Shown here: positions 36,001-45,399 of the stretch, in pieces
How positions within the stretch are numbered: position 1 is the first letter of the stretch
Layout: every line of letters begins with the position of its first letter
Assembly: GCF_901933205.1 (NCBI RefSeq)
Contig: NC_044573.1
Coordinates: 55,311,993 to 55,375,992, forward strand
From: Camarhynchus parvulus
Lineage: Eukaryota > Chordata > Aves > Passeriformes > Thraupidae
DNA: 64,000 nt
Direction: 5' to 3'
The notes under the pieces: model-generated
The model's database searches: none
What the model was told of the DNA's origin: nothing
What the model saw: only the letters and a program-made list of their open reading frames with translations
Program-made: the position numbers and the translations under genes

Positions 36001-37152
36001 AGGTCAAAGAAACAAAGTCATAACCGGTTCTCAAGCTCTAATACACCCACGCATCAGTCACAAAAACTTCGGAGTCTCCCTGCTCTGAGCACCCAAACTC
36101 TGAAGAGCCCAAAGAAGGGGATCTCGGTAGAACGTGGCATTATTTCTCCCCTCACAAACTCCCGAAAGCCACGCTATGTAAACACACAGATGCACATAAC
36201 CTCCCTTTCAGTCCCCAAATCCCCTAAACGCGCCTATTCCAGAGGGATAAATGGGTTCATTCATACTCTATTTTTAAACACCAGACATGTTTTAAAAGAA
36301 TTTCTTTCAATTCTTCAACGTCTTTATTTTAAATCACACATACCTAGAGCTCCTTCGCTCCCCACGGGCTGGGAGTTCGGGAGTCCCTCCCCCTTTGCCC
36401 CCTATGCGGTACGACAGCGGGCCGCACCAAAGGCACGGCTCCAGCCCTCGCCGCCGACACCGCCGCCCCTTCCCCGCGGCGGCGGGCGGGGGGCGGCGGC
36501 TCAGGTGAGCCCGAGCCCCGGGGTGCGGGACGGGGCGGGAAAGGGGGCACAGCGCGGCTGGCGCCCAGACGAAGGCACCGCCGAGCCGCGCCCCGACGCG
36601 CCTCCCACCTGCTCCCGCGGGAGGGGAGAGGATGGAGTGGGGGGGCTGCGGAGAGCCGCGGGAGCCGCGGCGATCCGGCCGCAGGACCGCAGTCAGAAGG
36701 CTCCTTGGCGCAGACCTCGCCGGGGGTGGGTGCGGCTCCTCTCGCCCCGGCCGCACACAAAAGCAGCGGCGCCCCCGCAGCCGCCCTCGCCCCCCGCCCC
36801 GCCGCTGCTGCCGCCGGCGGGAGTTTTATGACTGCGGCGCCGGCCGTGGCGCAGTCCCGGCCCCGCCGCGCCCCGGCTCCGCGCCCGGCCCGGGGGGTGC
36901 CCAGCGCTGCGGCAGGTGGCCGCAGCCGCGGCGGGAAAGTTTCCCCGGCCCGGGGGTGCGGCGGCAGCCGCCGCCTCGCGTCCCTCCCGCCACCTCCCCG
37001 CCGCCCCTGCCTTACCTTGGCGGGCTCCGCCGGTGGCTGGGGCTCCGCCGCGTCTTCTGCCGGCAGCGGCTCCGGGGAGTGCTGGGGGACTCGGCGGCGG
37101 CCCCGGCCCCGTCCTGCGGGGCGGCCGGCTCGGCGGAGCTGCCAGCGCCCAT
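10133..37152 (-). CDS. AKAP12: AKAP12 (gravin / SSeCKS) coding span, A-kinase anchoring scaffold
   Basis: Whole-gene entry. AKAP12 tethers PKA, PKC, calmodulin and beta-adrenergic receptor complexes at the plasma membrane and cortical cytoskeleton (family knowledge). Coding exons: 37152-37016 (alpha), 27836-27650 (alpha), 24671-24647 (beta), 16478-12775 and 12010-10133 (shared). Splice phases agree: exon 2-alpha ends in phase 1 with G, exon 1-beta ends in phase 1 with G, and the shared exon starts TC, giving GTC (Val) in both isoforms. The shared exon joins the last coding exon in phase 0. Alpha is about 1,968 residues if one base missing from exon 1 is allowed, and beta about 1,868; the human alpha form is near 1,780. 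Features in order: myristoylation signal, several polybasic and WSK modules, long acidic Glu/Ser/Thr-rich linkers, RII-binding helix near the C-terminus. Nearly all of the protein looks intrinsically disordered. Confidence 0.95.
10736..10798 (-). other. AKAP12: RII-binding amphipathic helix of AKAP12
   Basis: Encodes ESQSTKIVLNAIQSAVHKLAE. Hydrophobic residues (I, V, L, A, I, V, L, A) recur with 3-4 spacing, forming one helical face. This is the pattern that docks on the RII dimerisation/docking domain of PKA. No proline interrupts the helix, so anchoring is expected to be functional. Confidence 0.88.
12011..12774 (-). other. AKAP12: AKAP12 intron splitting the main coding region
   Basis: Minus-strand donor GTAAGTATTG at 12774 directly follows ...EGKPA. 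The acceptor TTCTTCACAG ends at 12011 and is followed by VQDKTGDE. Both sides are phase 0. The open frame from the upstream exon runs only 13 codons past the donor before a stop at about 12733, and the length (764) is not divisible by three, so it must be spliced for the RII helix to be made. In mammals, as I recall, the main AKAP12 coding exon is uninterrupted here. Confidence 0.88.
12775..16478 (-). CDS. AKAP12: AKAP12 large shared exon (polybasic and WSK modules)
   Basis: A 3,704-nt exon (2 + 1,234 codons) shared by the alpha and beta forms. The acceptor is ...TTTAAACAG at 16479; the first residues after the split Val are GQTEHSSVAVKDD. Modules in order (alpha numbering, approximate): FKKVFKFVGFRFTVKKEK at 173 (MARCKS-like polybasic segment); LRKLFTQGWTGFRKKKSFRK at about 270; SPLKKLFTGTGLKKLSGKK at about 630; WSK-type motifs TPWASFKKMVTPKKRVRR at about 727, VSWETFICVGSSKKRARK at about 800 and STWESFKRLVTPRRRSK at about 870; and ESWVPFRKLMPGRRKKK at about 915. 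In the family these bind calmodulin, PKC and acidic lipids, and the flanking serines are PKC targets. DDSDVPAVVPLSEYEA-like and ERSPSWISAALTE blocks are conserved landmarks. The linkers are rich in Glu, Lys, Ser and Thr. The frame is open throughout with no sign of decay. Confidence 0.97.
21611..21631 (+). repeat. Poly(A) run
   Basis: Uninterrupted run of 21 A on the plus strand inside the AKAP12 intron. No adjacent retrogene or SINE body was recognised. Confidence 0.95.
24045..24064. repeat. (AC)10 microsatellite
   Basis: Ten AC dinucleotides in the AKAP12 intron, about 600 bp downstream (in gene orientation) of exon 1-beta. Confidence 0.95.
24530..25090 (-). promoter_or_regulatory. AKAP12: CpG island, AKAP12 beta promoter
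   Basis: A compact GC- and CpG-rich block inside an AT-rich intron, surrounding exon 1-beta. Its position just upstream of MLGTVTMA in minus orientation matches the internal beta promoter known for mammalian AKAP12. No TATA box was seen near the start, typical of a CpG-island promoter. The transcription start is not determined; 24,700-24,950 is plausible. Confidence 0.75.
24647..24671 (-). CDS. AKAP12: AKAP12 exon 1-beta coding part
   Basis: The ATG at 24671-24669 opens MLGTVTMA followed by one extra base G and the donor GTAAGG at 24646. Splicing to 16478 makes the codon G+TC (Val) and the sequence MLGTVTMA-V-GQTEHSS. This corresponds to the short alternative N-terminus of the mammalian beta isoform, which lacks the myristoylation signal. 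The 25-nt coding exon is too short for ORF scans. It was recognised from the peptide, the donor and the matching phase. Confidence 0.88.
24672..27649 (-). other. AKAP12: AKAP12 alpha intron 2, portion upstream of beta promoter
   Basis: Starts (in gene orientation) at the GTGAGT donor of exon 2-alpha (27649). Besides the beta CpG island at its end, no coding exon was recognised. A GGTGGACTAGA...AGGTCCAGAG string near 25932-25960 faintly recalls a CR1 3' end but is too short to call. Confidence 0.65.
27650..27836 (-). CDS. AKAP12: AKAP12 exon 2-alpha
   Basis: A 187-nt exon (62 codons + 1) encoding ALNASLPVPGVGEDNLKDDA through EQTESAGTN. The acceptor ACCACACAG ends at 27837 and the donor GTGAGT begins at 27649. 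It enters in phase 0, so exon 1-alpha must end in phase 0 with ...PAK, and it leaves in phase 1 with G to join TC of the large exon. It is acidic and unstructured like the corresponding human segment. The entry phase is what exposes the frame problem in exon 1-alpha. Confidence 0.88.
27837..37015 (-). other. AKAP12: AKAP12 alpha intron 1
   Basis: About 9.2 kb between exon 1-alpha (donor GTAAGG at 37015) and exon 2-alpha. No further exon, RNA gene or intact transposon recognised. A small local repetition of (t)tagacaaatacaa occurs near 30931-30975. The distal 650 bp belong to the alpha CpG island. Confidence 0.7.
37016..37152 (-). CDS. AKAP12: AKAP12 exon 1-alpha coding part (apparent one-base frameshift)
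   Basis: The ATG at 37152-37150 has a strong context (GCGCCATGG) and begins MGAGSSAEPAAPQDGAG. This keeps the MGAGSS myristoylation signal of gravin. The donor is CCAAG|GTAAGG at 37015. As given, the exon is 137 nt: the MGAGSS frame turns Arg-rich (TPRSRCRQKTRRS) and would hit a stop two codons into exon 2-alpha. The neighbouring frame gives the acidic, proline-rich SPEPLPAEDAAEPQPP...PAK, typical of this gravin region, and joins exon 2 in phase 0. One missing base, most simply in the C5 run at 37084-37088 (TCCCCCAGC on the minus strand), reconciles both. With the extra base the exon codes 46 residues. Confidence 0.85.
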
Positions 37153-37260
37153 GGCGCTGCCCCGCGGCCGTGCGGAGCCGCGGGCGGGGGGCTGGCGGTG
37201 GGCGGCGGCGGCGGCACAGCCGGGAATGAAGGACCCCGGCTCTCCGCAAACTCCTTTAGG

Positions 37261-37320
37261 GCGCGAGGGGGGAAATTTCAAAAAAAAGAAAAGGGGGAAA
37301 AAAAAAAAAAAGCGCGAGCG
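37261..37320. repeat. Homopurine tract in alpha promoter/5'UTR
   Basis: The plus strand is almost purely A and G across 37264-37312, with runs of 6 G, 8 A, 5 G and 13 A broken by a few pyrimidines near 37274-37278. Such mirror-like purine tracts can form triplex DNA and are prone to length errors in sequencing. Confidence 0.8.
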
Positions 37321-37769
37321 AGAGCAGCAAGGAAAATCACCTCCTCCCCTGGTCCCCCGCCCGCCTGCCTCTTGCTCCATCACATGAGCAGATCCCCGGA
37401 CACGCCTTGCAGCATCAAACCGGGCTGATAAGGAGCGGCCAAGGGGGGCAGCGCCCTGCCCGCCGCCGCTGCCGCCTCTCCCCGCCCCTCCCGGGCACCG
37501 CCGGGGCGGGGGCGCCGCCCGGCCCCTGGCCCTCCGCGGCGGCACCGCGGCGCTGACTCAGCTCCTCGGCCCCCTCGCCGCTCTCCCGGGGCCGGGACGA
37601 GCACCCACCCGCCGTCACCTTCACGGGCTCCGGGCCAGGGGCCGCGCCCCCCGCCCGGCCACGCTGCCCCTCGCCCCGCACGGGGCTCCTGCCGCCTCCT
37701 GCCCCGGGCGCTCGGCTCCGCGGCCAGCAGCCCTCAGCGCCGGCTCCGCACCTCAGCCATGCTGGGCCT

Positions 37770-40700
37770 GCCTGAGGGAAGGACGTCCAGCTGATGCAGA
37801 AATGTAAGGTCCCATGTCTTAGGCAACTTTGAAGAAACAAAAAAATCAAGCTGCCTTTTTGTTTTTAGGACTTCTTTTTGTTTGTGGGTGGCGGTTTTTT
37901 GGTTTTTTTGGTTTTTTTTGATTGTCATGCAGGATACATTCCCAGTTATTAATTCATGCCAGATCCTGGCGCAAGCAAGCAAAGCCAAGAACAGGGTCGT
38001 TTCTCTCCTAGCCCAGAATACACAAAGCATCTTTCCCATGCCACAGAAGCAGGACCAGCATGTATGTAGGCACACTCTTACCTGGTACTTTCAAAGGTAT
38101 CAGTAATGAAATAGAGCACAAATTAAATTAAACCACAATGTGCCAAATGGGTAGCAAATGGATCCATTAACTGTTCTTCACCATAACTATAATTTTTTTT
38201 TCTAAACGTATGGATGTACCTGTTGTATACAGAGTTCATGGTTAACAGGAATGGTCTGAAGAATTCATAGTATAGACACAATTTCTTTTAGAACATTTAA
38301 ACCAGTCCTCACCCACCAAAGCACTGTTTCATTCAGAAAAAAAAAACATTCTGAAAAAATTCCATTCTACAAAGGGCCTAATCTTCACATGCTGGTCAGT
38401 TTTTTCCCTAAAAAGTCAACACACATCAAGTCAATGACTGAAAAAGCATTTTCATCATCTCCGTTAGCTAACACAAGAACCTATTGGAATTTTTTGTGAT
38501 CAGCAGACCAAAACTGGTGGTGTGGATCACAGAGTTGGGATAAATATCTCCCCATTTCTGCTAAGTTTTCCTCATTTTCAGAAGGGAGAGGAGATGCAGG
38601 TCTGAACTTTAAGTAGTGCCTGAGTCCCTGTAGTAGAACTTACCCATAGCCACCAGCCAGCAGTCACAACAGGGAGCAGGGAGTCTGTTCCCAGCTTTTC
38701 CTGGCTAACATCCTTTCTCCACCTGGTCTCTGGTGGAGAAAGAGCAGGCACCACCTCCATTCCCCACCAAATCTGCCTTTCTTCCTGCCTTCAGCTGCTC
38801 CTTTACAGATGCAACTGAGAATGGAGGCCAGCCCAACTGCTGCAGGGCTATCTTGGCTTCCCCTTCAGCTGTAGACCCTGGGCATAGACACAGAGGATTC
38901 CTGGGCTTTGGAGAGGGGAGGGCTGGCTGTGGGGCGCAGTGGCACACAGAGAGGTTGGGAACAGCCTGTGCCACGGGGAGATCAGGGTTTTGACAGGGAG
39001 TTCCTCAAGAAGGGAATTGTGACATAATTCAAGGACTGTGCCACATCATTTCTCTTTTTACTGCTCATTGACCACAAAATGCTTTCTCTGCAAGCAACCA
39101 GAGCACTGCCTCCTTCCTTCCATGTAAACTTGCTCTTCAGTCCTTTTGCTCGTGCCTGGCAGCACCAGCTCTGTGCCCAGCAGTCTCAGAGCAAAGATGC
39201 TGCAAGCACTGCAGCTGAGAGAGACACCCCTCAACGCCCATTCACCTGCCATTTTCTGAACACAAATTACTTTCTTTTGGCTGAAAGTCTTTGGTTACAT
39301 CTATTCAGTGAAATACAATGTGCTGGGTATGGCTTTCTGGTGATAAGGTTGAGCAGCACAGGATGACAGGATGGCTTGTGTGTACATTCGTAACTTCTCC
39401 CCACTTTGAACCACCACAGTTCTGCAAACTTGTGCTGCAGACAGCCATGAGCTGTTGTCTATCCCTGTATAATCCTTGATATGGGCACAGCTTCTGTCTC
39501 CTTTCCTCTTGGATTTGCTTTTGTTTTCTTTCCTGGAGTACGTCTAGCATAGGAACTTTTAAGAGAGATATCCATCTCCAATCTTGTCCAGAGGGTGGTC
39601 ACTTTCCAATTTGCCATTCCCGATGGTCTGCACCCTGCCCATACAGAAGGAATCATGATGAATGACAGGTCTGACTCTGGCATTTGTCAGCCTGTTTCCC
39701 TGCCTTCTGCCTGCATGCTGGGGTTGTTATTGTCCAGACCTTTACCCTGAACCCTGCAACTGCCTCCTGCTGTATTGAAGTGTTGTCCAGGCACTGTGTC
39801 TGTTTCTGATGACAGACTTCCCAGAGAAGTGCAGTCACATAAGCTTCTTCTGGTCCTCTTGCAAAGTCACCAAGTGTTGGTGCTGAGGTGAGAATATTCA
39901 AGCTATTGACAAAAGTATGCATGCACACTTTTTAGGATGAATCCAAGGAATCAAGAAAGACAATAATTAAAGCTCTACTGGCATGTTATCTAGAACTATT
40001 CCACTGAAACATCTTTGAGAAAACTCCTACTAAGAGGTACAAGCGCAGACCTTCCAAATGGCAGAACAGTCTTTCAGCATTGCAGCTAGCACATGACTGT
40101 TTTAAAACTCCCCTGAAACCTGGAGAACTTTCATAATTATATTTATATTGCAGAGTCTGTAGACAGGGTTTAATTTATTTACATTTAAAATTGCTTCTTT
40201 TATGATTGATGTAACTGCTGCTGATGCTTTTGTACATGAGACAAACCAAATGTCTTAGTCTGAGAACCTGTGTTGATGAAATATTTTCCTGCTGTCTTCT
40301 GCCCCATCCATGATTTTCCTACCAGCCTTGACTCTGCTGGTCCCTGCAAGTGGCCACAAGCTTTGCTGCTGTTGGCCGCTCTGGCTGATCCTGAGGAGCA
40401 GCAGGGTGGATGGAGAGCCAGCAGCAAGGTGGGGATGGGAGGGCTAGTCCCCAGCATCCATGATGGGGAACAGGGCTGCCTGCCCAGCCAGCATGCCAGG
40501 GGCTCCTCCATGTCCCATCCAGGCTGGCTGTTCACAGATTTGTGTGAGACAGTGGCTGTAAACTGGGAGCACCAGCAGCTGCCTGGAGCCCTGTTTACAT
40601 GAAGGCTCTTGCTTCCTTTATCAGTGGTGAAGCTGCATTGGGATATTTTTGGCATAAAAGCTAAGTGGAAACATATCGTGTAAGTGTTCTCAAAATGGGA

Positions 40701-42469
40701 AGCTCTCAAGAACATACCTTAGGTCTGGATAGAGAATATAGTGCTCTGACTTCACCTCAGCTGTATTTACTGCAATCTTCAGCTTTTTCTCCCCTTTCTC
40801 TTGTCCAGTTATGATAGGAAATTCTAGGATGCTGTTAGAAATACATGGATATGCCTAAGGAGCTAATATGTATCAGACAAACAAAATTCTGATGAGTGTA
40901 AAAAGAAGAAAATTGCAAAAATAGCTGTGTAAAAATACTTGTTTTGCAAGAGGAATTGATAATGCCATAGTAAGAAATAAGGAAAATGGAATAAATTTTG
41001 CTATTAGAAGACTGTTTCTTTACTTCCCAGGAGTTCACATATCCCAGAAAAATCACAGATAAAATAAGCAGAATCTTTACATCTAATAGGTTGACATCAC
41101 AGAGATGATCTGTATCAGAAAAAACCTATTCATGGATAAGGACACACATCTGTGTGTTGCACATAACAAAACTAAATTGGCTCCTCACACTGTGCAATTT
41201 AAAAATAATGTTAGTAGCAGAAATTAACTTCAGTCTTGAATTCAATGGTTATTTCAGTAAAGTTCGTATATTTGTGTAACAAGTGTGTCATTCAGCAAGT
41301 AGTTGCACATTTCTGTAGCACCCAGAGACCCTTGTTGGACAACCCAGAGCTGTTTCAGGAGAGAGAGACCCAGTCTGTAGTTTTCTCTAATACCAATCTG
41401 TCTCTACTAATTCTCTACTACTGTCTCTCTACTACTACCCAGCTTGTGATTTCTGATTTCTCTGTAGTTTCCCTGTGGTTCCTCTCCTCACCAGTTCTTC
41501 ACTTGTCCTGCTCTTCCCAGGAGGTGTTGGGCAGATATGTTAAGCTTCAGGAGCCTAACTGTTGTCATCTGCCCATGGACAGTTCTTCACAGGGGCATGG
41601 GACAGGGCAAGAGACTGCAAAAGTCCATCCCATTGGGAGTTTGGCTGAAGAGATTCACAGCGTGTCCTGGGCACAGCCCAAATGGTCCCCTCTGAAACCT
41701 GTAAGAGCTCTGGTTATTGGACAGGCTCTGATCTGTCTGTATAATTATATTGGTGTTTCCAGGAGGCAATGTTTGGGTGTTGAAGCTTGAAGGTGACAGT
41801 GGATGAAATTTTTATCTTAAATGAGGAAGAAATGTAAAATTTGCCTTTTTAAAGAAGGAAAAAATTGTATTCTCTATGAAAACTCTTTTCTTAAGAAAAG
41901 AAGGAATAAGCTCAAAGGATTGTGTTTCATCATACCCCTGTAATGCCAAGTGGTCCACTTTCCAGCTAAGGAGGGGAAAGATACAGTGAGGCTGTAGTTT
42001 AGTTTCATGTTATCAGGATAAGAGTCATGTAGTGCAATAGGAGAATAAATGATGTGGTGTGCAGGTGCAAGGGGACACCAGCTTGCAGGCAAGCTTAGTC
42101 ACAGTGTCAAAGATGGAAGAATGTGACCTCCACTGCAGTGTTTTATCTGCTGCACATAAATGCATCTCACTCAAGAAGCCTTTCAGGCAGAGCTCTGAGG
42201 AAATTCCTCATCAAGGGAGGAATGCCCAGAGGAGAGAGATAAAGAGGCACAGAAGGTCCCCCTAATGCCATTATCCCATTGTTCCAGCAGCAGGTGAGGC
42301 TCTTTTGTCTTCTGGAGGAGACCCCTGTGGCTTGGGACTGAGCCCAGCGACTGTTTAGAAATGCCTTGGCACTACTGATGTTATCAAGAATGGCAGGGTT
42401 CAGAGCCAGCAGGTGCTAAAACACCACCCTGAAAATTAAATTGGAATCTGGAGTGGACTTAGAGGGTAA
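37770..42469. other. Intergenic, upstream of AKAP12 alpha
   Basis: No exon, RNA gene or mobile element recognised on either strand. Open frames of 60-184 codons (for example 40715-40200 minus, 41236-41790 plus) have no recognisable domains or consistent splice context. Confidence 0.55.
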
Positions 42470-42590
42470 ATTAGACTGGGGGAATGCTCCAGAGGTCATC
42501 TGGTCCAATCTCTTGCTCAAAACAAGGTGAGCGTCAGGCTTAGATGACGTTGTTTAGGGCTTTGTTCAAGTGAGTCCTTGTTCCTGCTCC
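42470..42590 (-). mobile_element. CR1 LINE 3' fragment
   Basis: The plus strand reads ccagaggtcatctggtccaa, then tcttgctcaaaacaaggtgagc, then gggctttgttcaagtgagtc. This is the reverse complement of the 3' non-coding end of avian/reptilian CR1 retrotransposons (the sense strand has ttggaccagatgacctctgg). The insertion is therefore in minus orientation and severely 5'-truncated, as usual for CR1. No terminal octamer repeat was discerned. It is the main repeat-based hint that the genome is a bird or other sauropsid. Confidence 0.75.
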
Positions 42591-45384
42591 CCTACCACCC
42601 ACTGCCTGCTCCACATGAGCACATCAGTAGGTAAAGGAAACACCTTCTCTCTGTCACCAGCAGCAATATGCTTCCAGCCACTGCTGCTGAGGGGTCCCCA
42701 TCCCCCACAAGCTTGGCTGTCACCCTGAGATGCCCACCCTTTGCCTGCAGTTTCTGCCAAGCCTCTGTATCCCCATCTGCTCTCCCAAAGGCTTGGTGAC
42801 ACAAGCAGGCTGTATCTCCCCAAGGGAAGACACCCACGGCCGCCCCAAAAGGCACCCAGCTCTGCCCACCTGGACAGACACATTCCCCTCAGGAGCCCTG
42901 TCCCATAACTGGGAACCAGGCTGTGAAGCCGCTCTGTGTGCTCTCCAGACTGCCTGCCCCTCTGGCAGTTTCTCATCGTGTTTTGTGGCTCCTGGCTGAG
43001 CCAGCAGGCGTTTGCAGTGTGAAACTGCCTAAGCCATGAAATCCTTCCTCCCTCCTTCTACCCTGAGCAGGGTCAATGCACCTGGGAGACCTTTATAGCT
43101 GCAGGTAGGAAATGGCAAAATGTTTAAGAAGAAACACAGACCGCTGAGATTGTGTCTTAGTACTGTCACATTCTTCCTCTGGCCTGAGCAAGCACTGTCC
43201 TGCTCTGCTAGTACCCACCCAGAATAATTTCCCTGGACTGTTACCTCTTGATTTGTCTATTTGCAGCTTACCTCTGGATCTCCACCAAGTGTGATTGACT
43301 TATCTTTGGCTTTGCCATCTAAACCTATCGTATTTATAAGTTATCTTTCAGTACTGGCAATGGTCATGACTACCCACATTTGTGCTATGCCCTATGCTGC
43401 TCCTGATGCCTGGAGGCAACGTCCTTCAGAATCTTCATTAAATCTTGCCTTTGACATGTCATCTACAGAAAATGGGACAGCAGATAGGTAGCAGTGTGGC
43501 TGACCTATGACTACTGATTACTCAGCAACATTATTTTCTTATTTCCTTGTATCCCTTCATGGGCCCATCCCTATCTATTGCAGACACATCAGGTTTCACC
43601 TCTGAGAGTTGGCCCTTTTCCCTTAACCCCTCGCCTGCGTGGTGTCTGTCAGCTCAGGCTGGCAGGGGGTGTCCAGGCACGGAGCAGCCCAGTGTCCTTG
43701 TTGGCAGTAGGGTTTCACTGGTGAACCCCCCAGGCCCAGGGGTGCAGAGCCATGGGGTGGGCAATGCCTCCTCCCTTTCCTGGACTGGTGCACATGGCCA
43801 CTGAATTGAGGGAAGCCACAAGATGTGCTGTTTACACTACTTTGTAGTGGGATTGTAAATTTTCAGATGCAAGGAAAGTGCTTTTGTTATGGCCAATAAA
43901 ATGCCAAATATAAGGGGGGGTCTGGTGTGGCTCAAAAAGCCTATTTCTGAGCTAATACAAACAATAAATACCCCTTGGTCATTCATAATTATAATTTTTA
44001 TTGTGAGCAATCCATGGAAATTCTAGTCTGACCACTTGACTGACAAAGTACAAAGCAGCGCCTCAACTTTTAACCAGAGGTTTTTTAACTTTCTGCCAAT
44101 GTGATCAAAAATAAGCTCACTCCCAGAAAAATAACCAGAAGAAAGATAGCCAGAAAGATAACCATCCTCATTCAGACTTCTAAATAATGCCCAAATTGGG
44201 ACTTGAGCTCAAAGCATTTTTAGCCCCTTTGTTGTCGAGGCATATAGAAAAATCTTACAGATGCAGAAAGGATGCAAGAAGTAGAGCAAACATAGGTCAT
44301 TTCTATAGTCCTGGTTTTGTCTTAGTTTGTAGAAGAAAGCACTAGCACACCTGACAGGCAAAAACCTTCAGCAGCAGTGAGAACCATCTTCAAACTTTGT
44401 GTGGGTCTGTGTCTTGGAAAACAGAAAGTAGAGAGCCTCTGGTATGAAGACAGGAGTCTTTCAGTAAGGTACCACGTATAGATGTAAAAATTAGATCAAC
44501 TTTTCCAATTTTTAAACATAAAAAGGTAACAAGTTTTTCTCTGTGGGTCTCCACCTTTATGAATTTATAAGAATAGTAGCACGGATTTAGCCCAGCCAGT
44601 AAATGGTCTCTGCACCTCGGCTGTAAGAGGAGGGACAATGACCCAGCTGGTGTCATTTCTAGGGCTGGTCAGGCTGCCACTGCACTTGAAGTGATCCTTG
44701 ATAACATTTCAAGTGAAAGGAGGGAAAGACAGAAAGAAAGAAGGCAAGGAAGCCTCCCCCACTTCAAATTCTTCAGTCTGACCTGTCAGCTTCTATGTTA
44801 CTACATTTGGACTTGAATTTCTTGCCAAGGTCAGAGCAGATTAGAAGCTGCTTTCATATCTGACAGAAATACTACTCCCCGGTGAACAAGGGGGTGTAGC
44901 TCCAGCATCTTGAAGTGGAAAGTTCAGTCTTCTCCAGTCATCAGCATGGAGTGCACAGGGGCCTCCCAATATTAACTCTGGTCAGCACCAGTGGGTCATC
45001 TTCTCTCTATAATCCCACATTCTCCCCCTCTCTGCTTGGCTCTGAGCTGCAGACTCAAAAAGCATGACTGAAAATACCAGAAAAACAGCGAGATTTGAAG
45101 GATCATATGATCATCTCATGATCACCAGTATTTGTTTCTTTTTATGCTCTTTGTGGGAAATATATACTATTTTTCTCTAAATCACCCTTAAAACTCAACA
45201 GCAGAATTATGTGCAGCCAGGCAAGAGTTTGATTTCAGGAGTGACCTCAGGACTCACATTTCCTCTTGCCTGAAGTTCAATTCACATTTGTAGGGAACTT
45301 GCTCAGTGGGAGACATGTTTTTCTTAAATGTTCAACAGCTGCATGGAAGCTAGGCAGCAGGAAAAACACAGGGGCAGGCAAAGG

Positions 45385-45399
45385 ATAATAATAATAATA
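45385..45399. repeat. (ATA)5 microsatellite
   Basis: Five ATA trinucleotides in intergenic DNA. Confidence 0.9.

Larger units (their letters stand above)
36360..37760 (-). promoter_or_regulatory. AKAP12: CpG island, AKAP12 alpha promoter and 5'UTR
   Basis: About 1.4 kb of very high GC and CpG content around exon 1-alpha, flanked by AT-rich DNA on both sides. No TATA box was seen. A perfect AP-1/TRE heptamer TGACTCA lies at 37554-37560, about 400 bp upstream of the ATG. A long pyrimidine tract (minus strand; T and C runs at about 37311-37255) sits roughly 100-160 bp upstream of the ATG and would be in the 5'UTR or core promoter. The transcription start is unresolved. Confidence 0.85.

Noticed and set aside
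36190..37545. Several overlapping 140-301-codon frames in both strands of the alpha CpG island
   Set aside because: GC-rich DNA is depleted of stop codons; only the short MGAGSS exon has family support.
41236..41790. 184-codon plus-strand open frame in the upstream intergenic region
   Set aside because: No family resemblance, and mixed low-complexity and random composition. Kept as non-coding.
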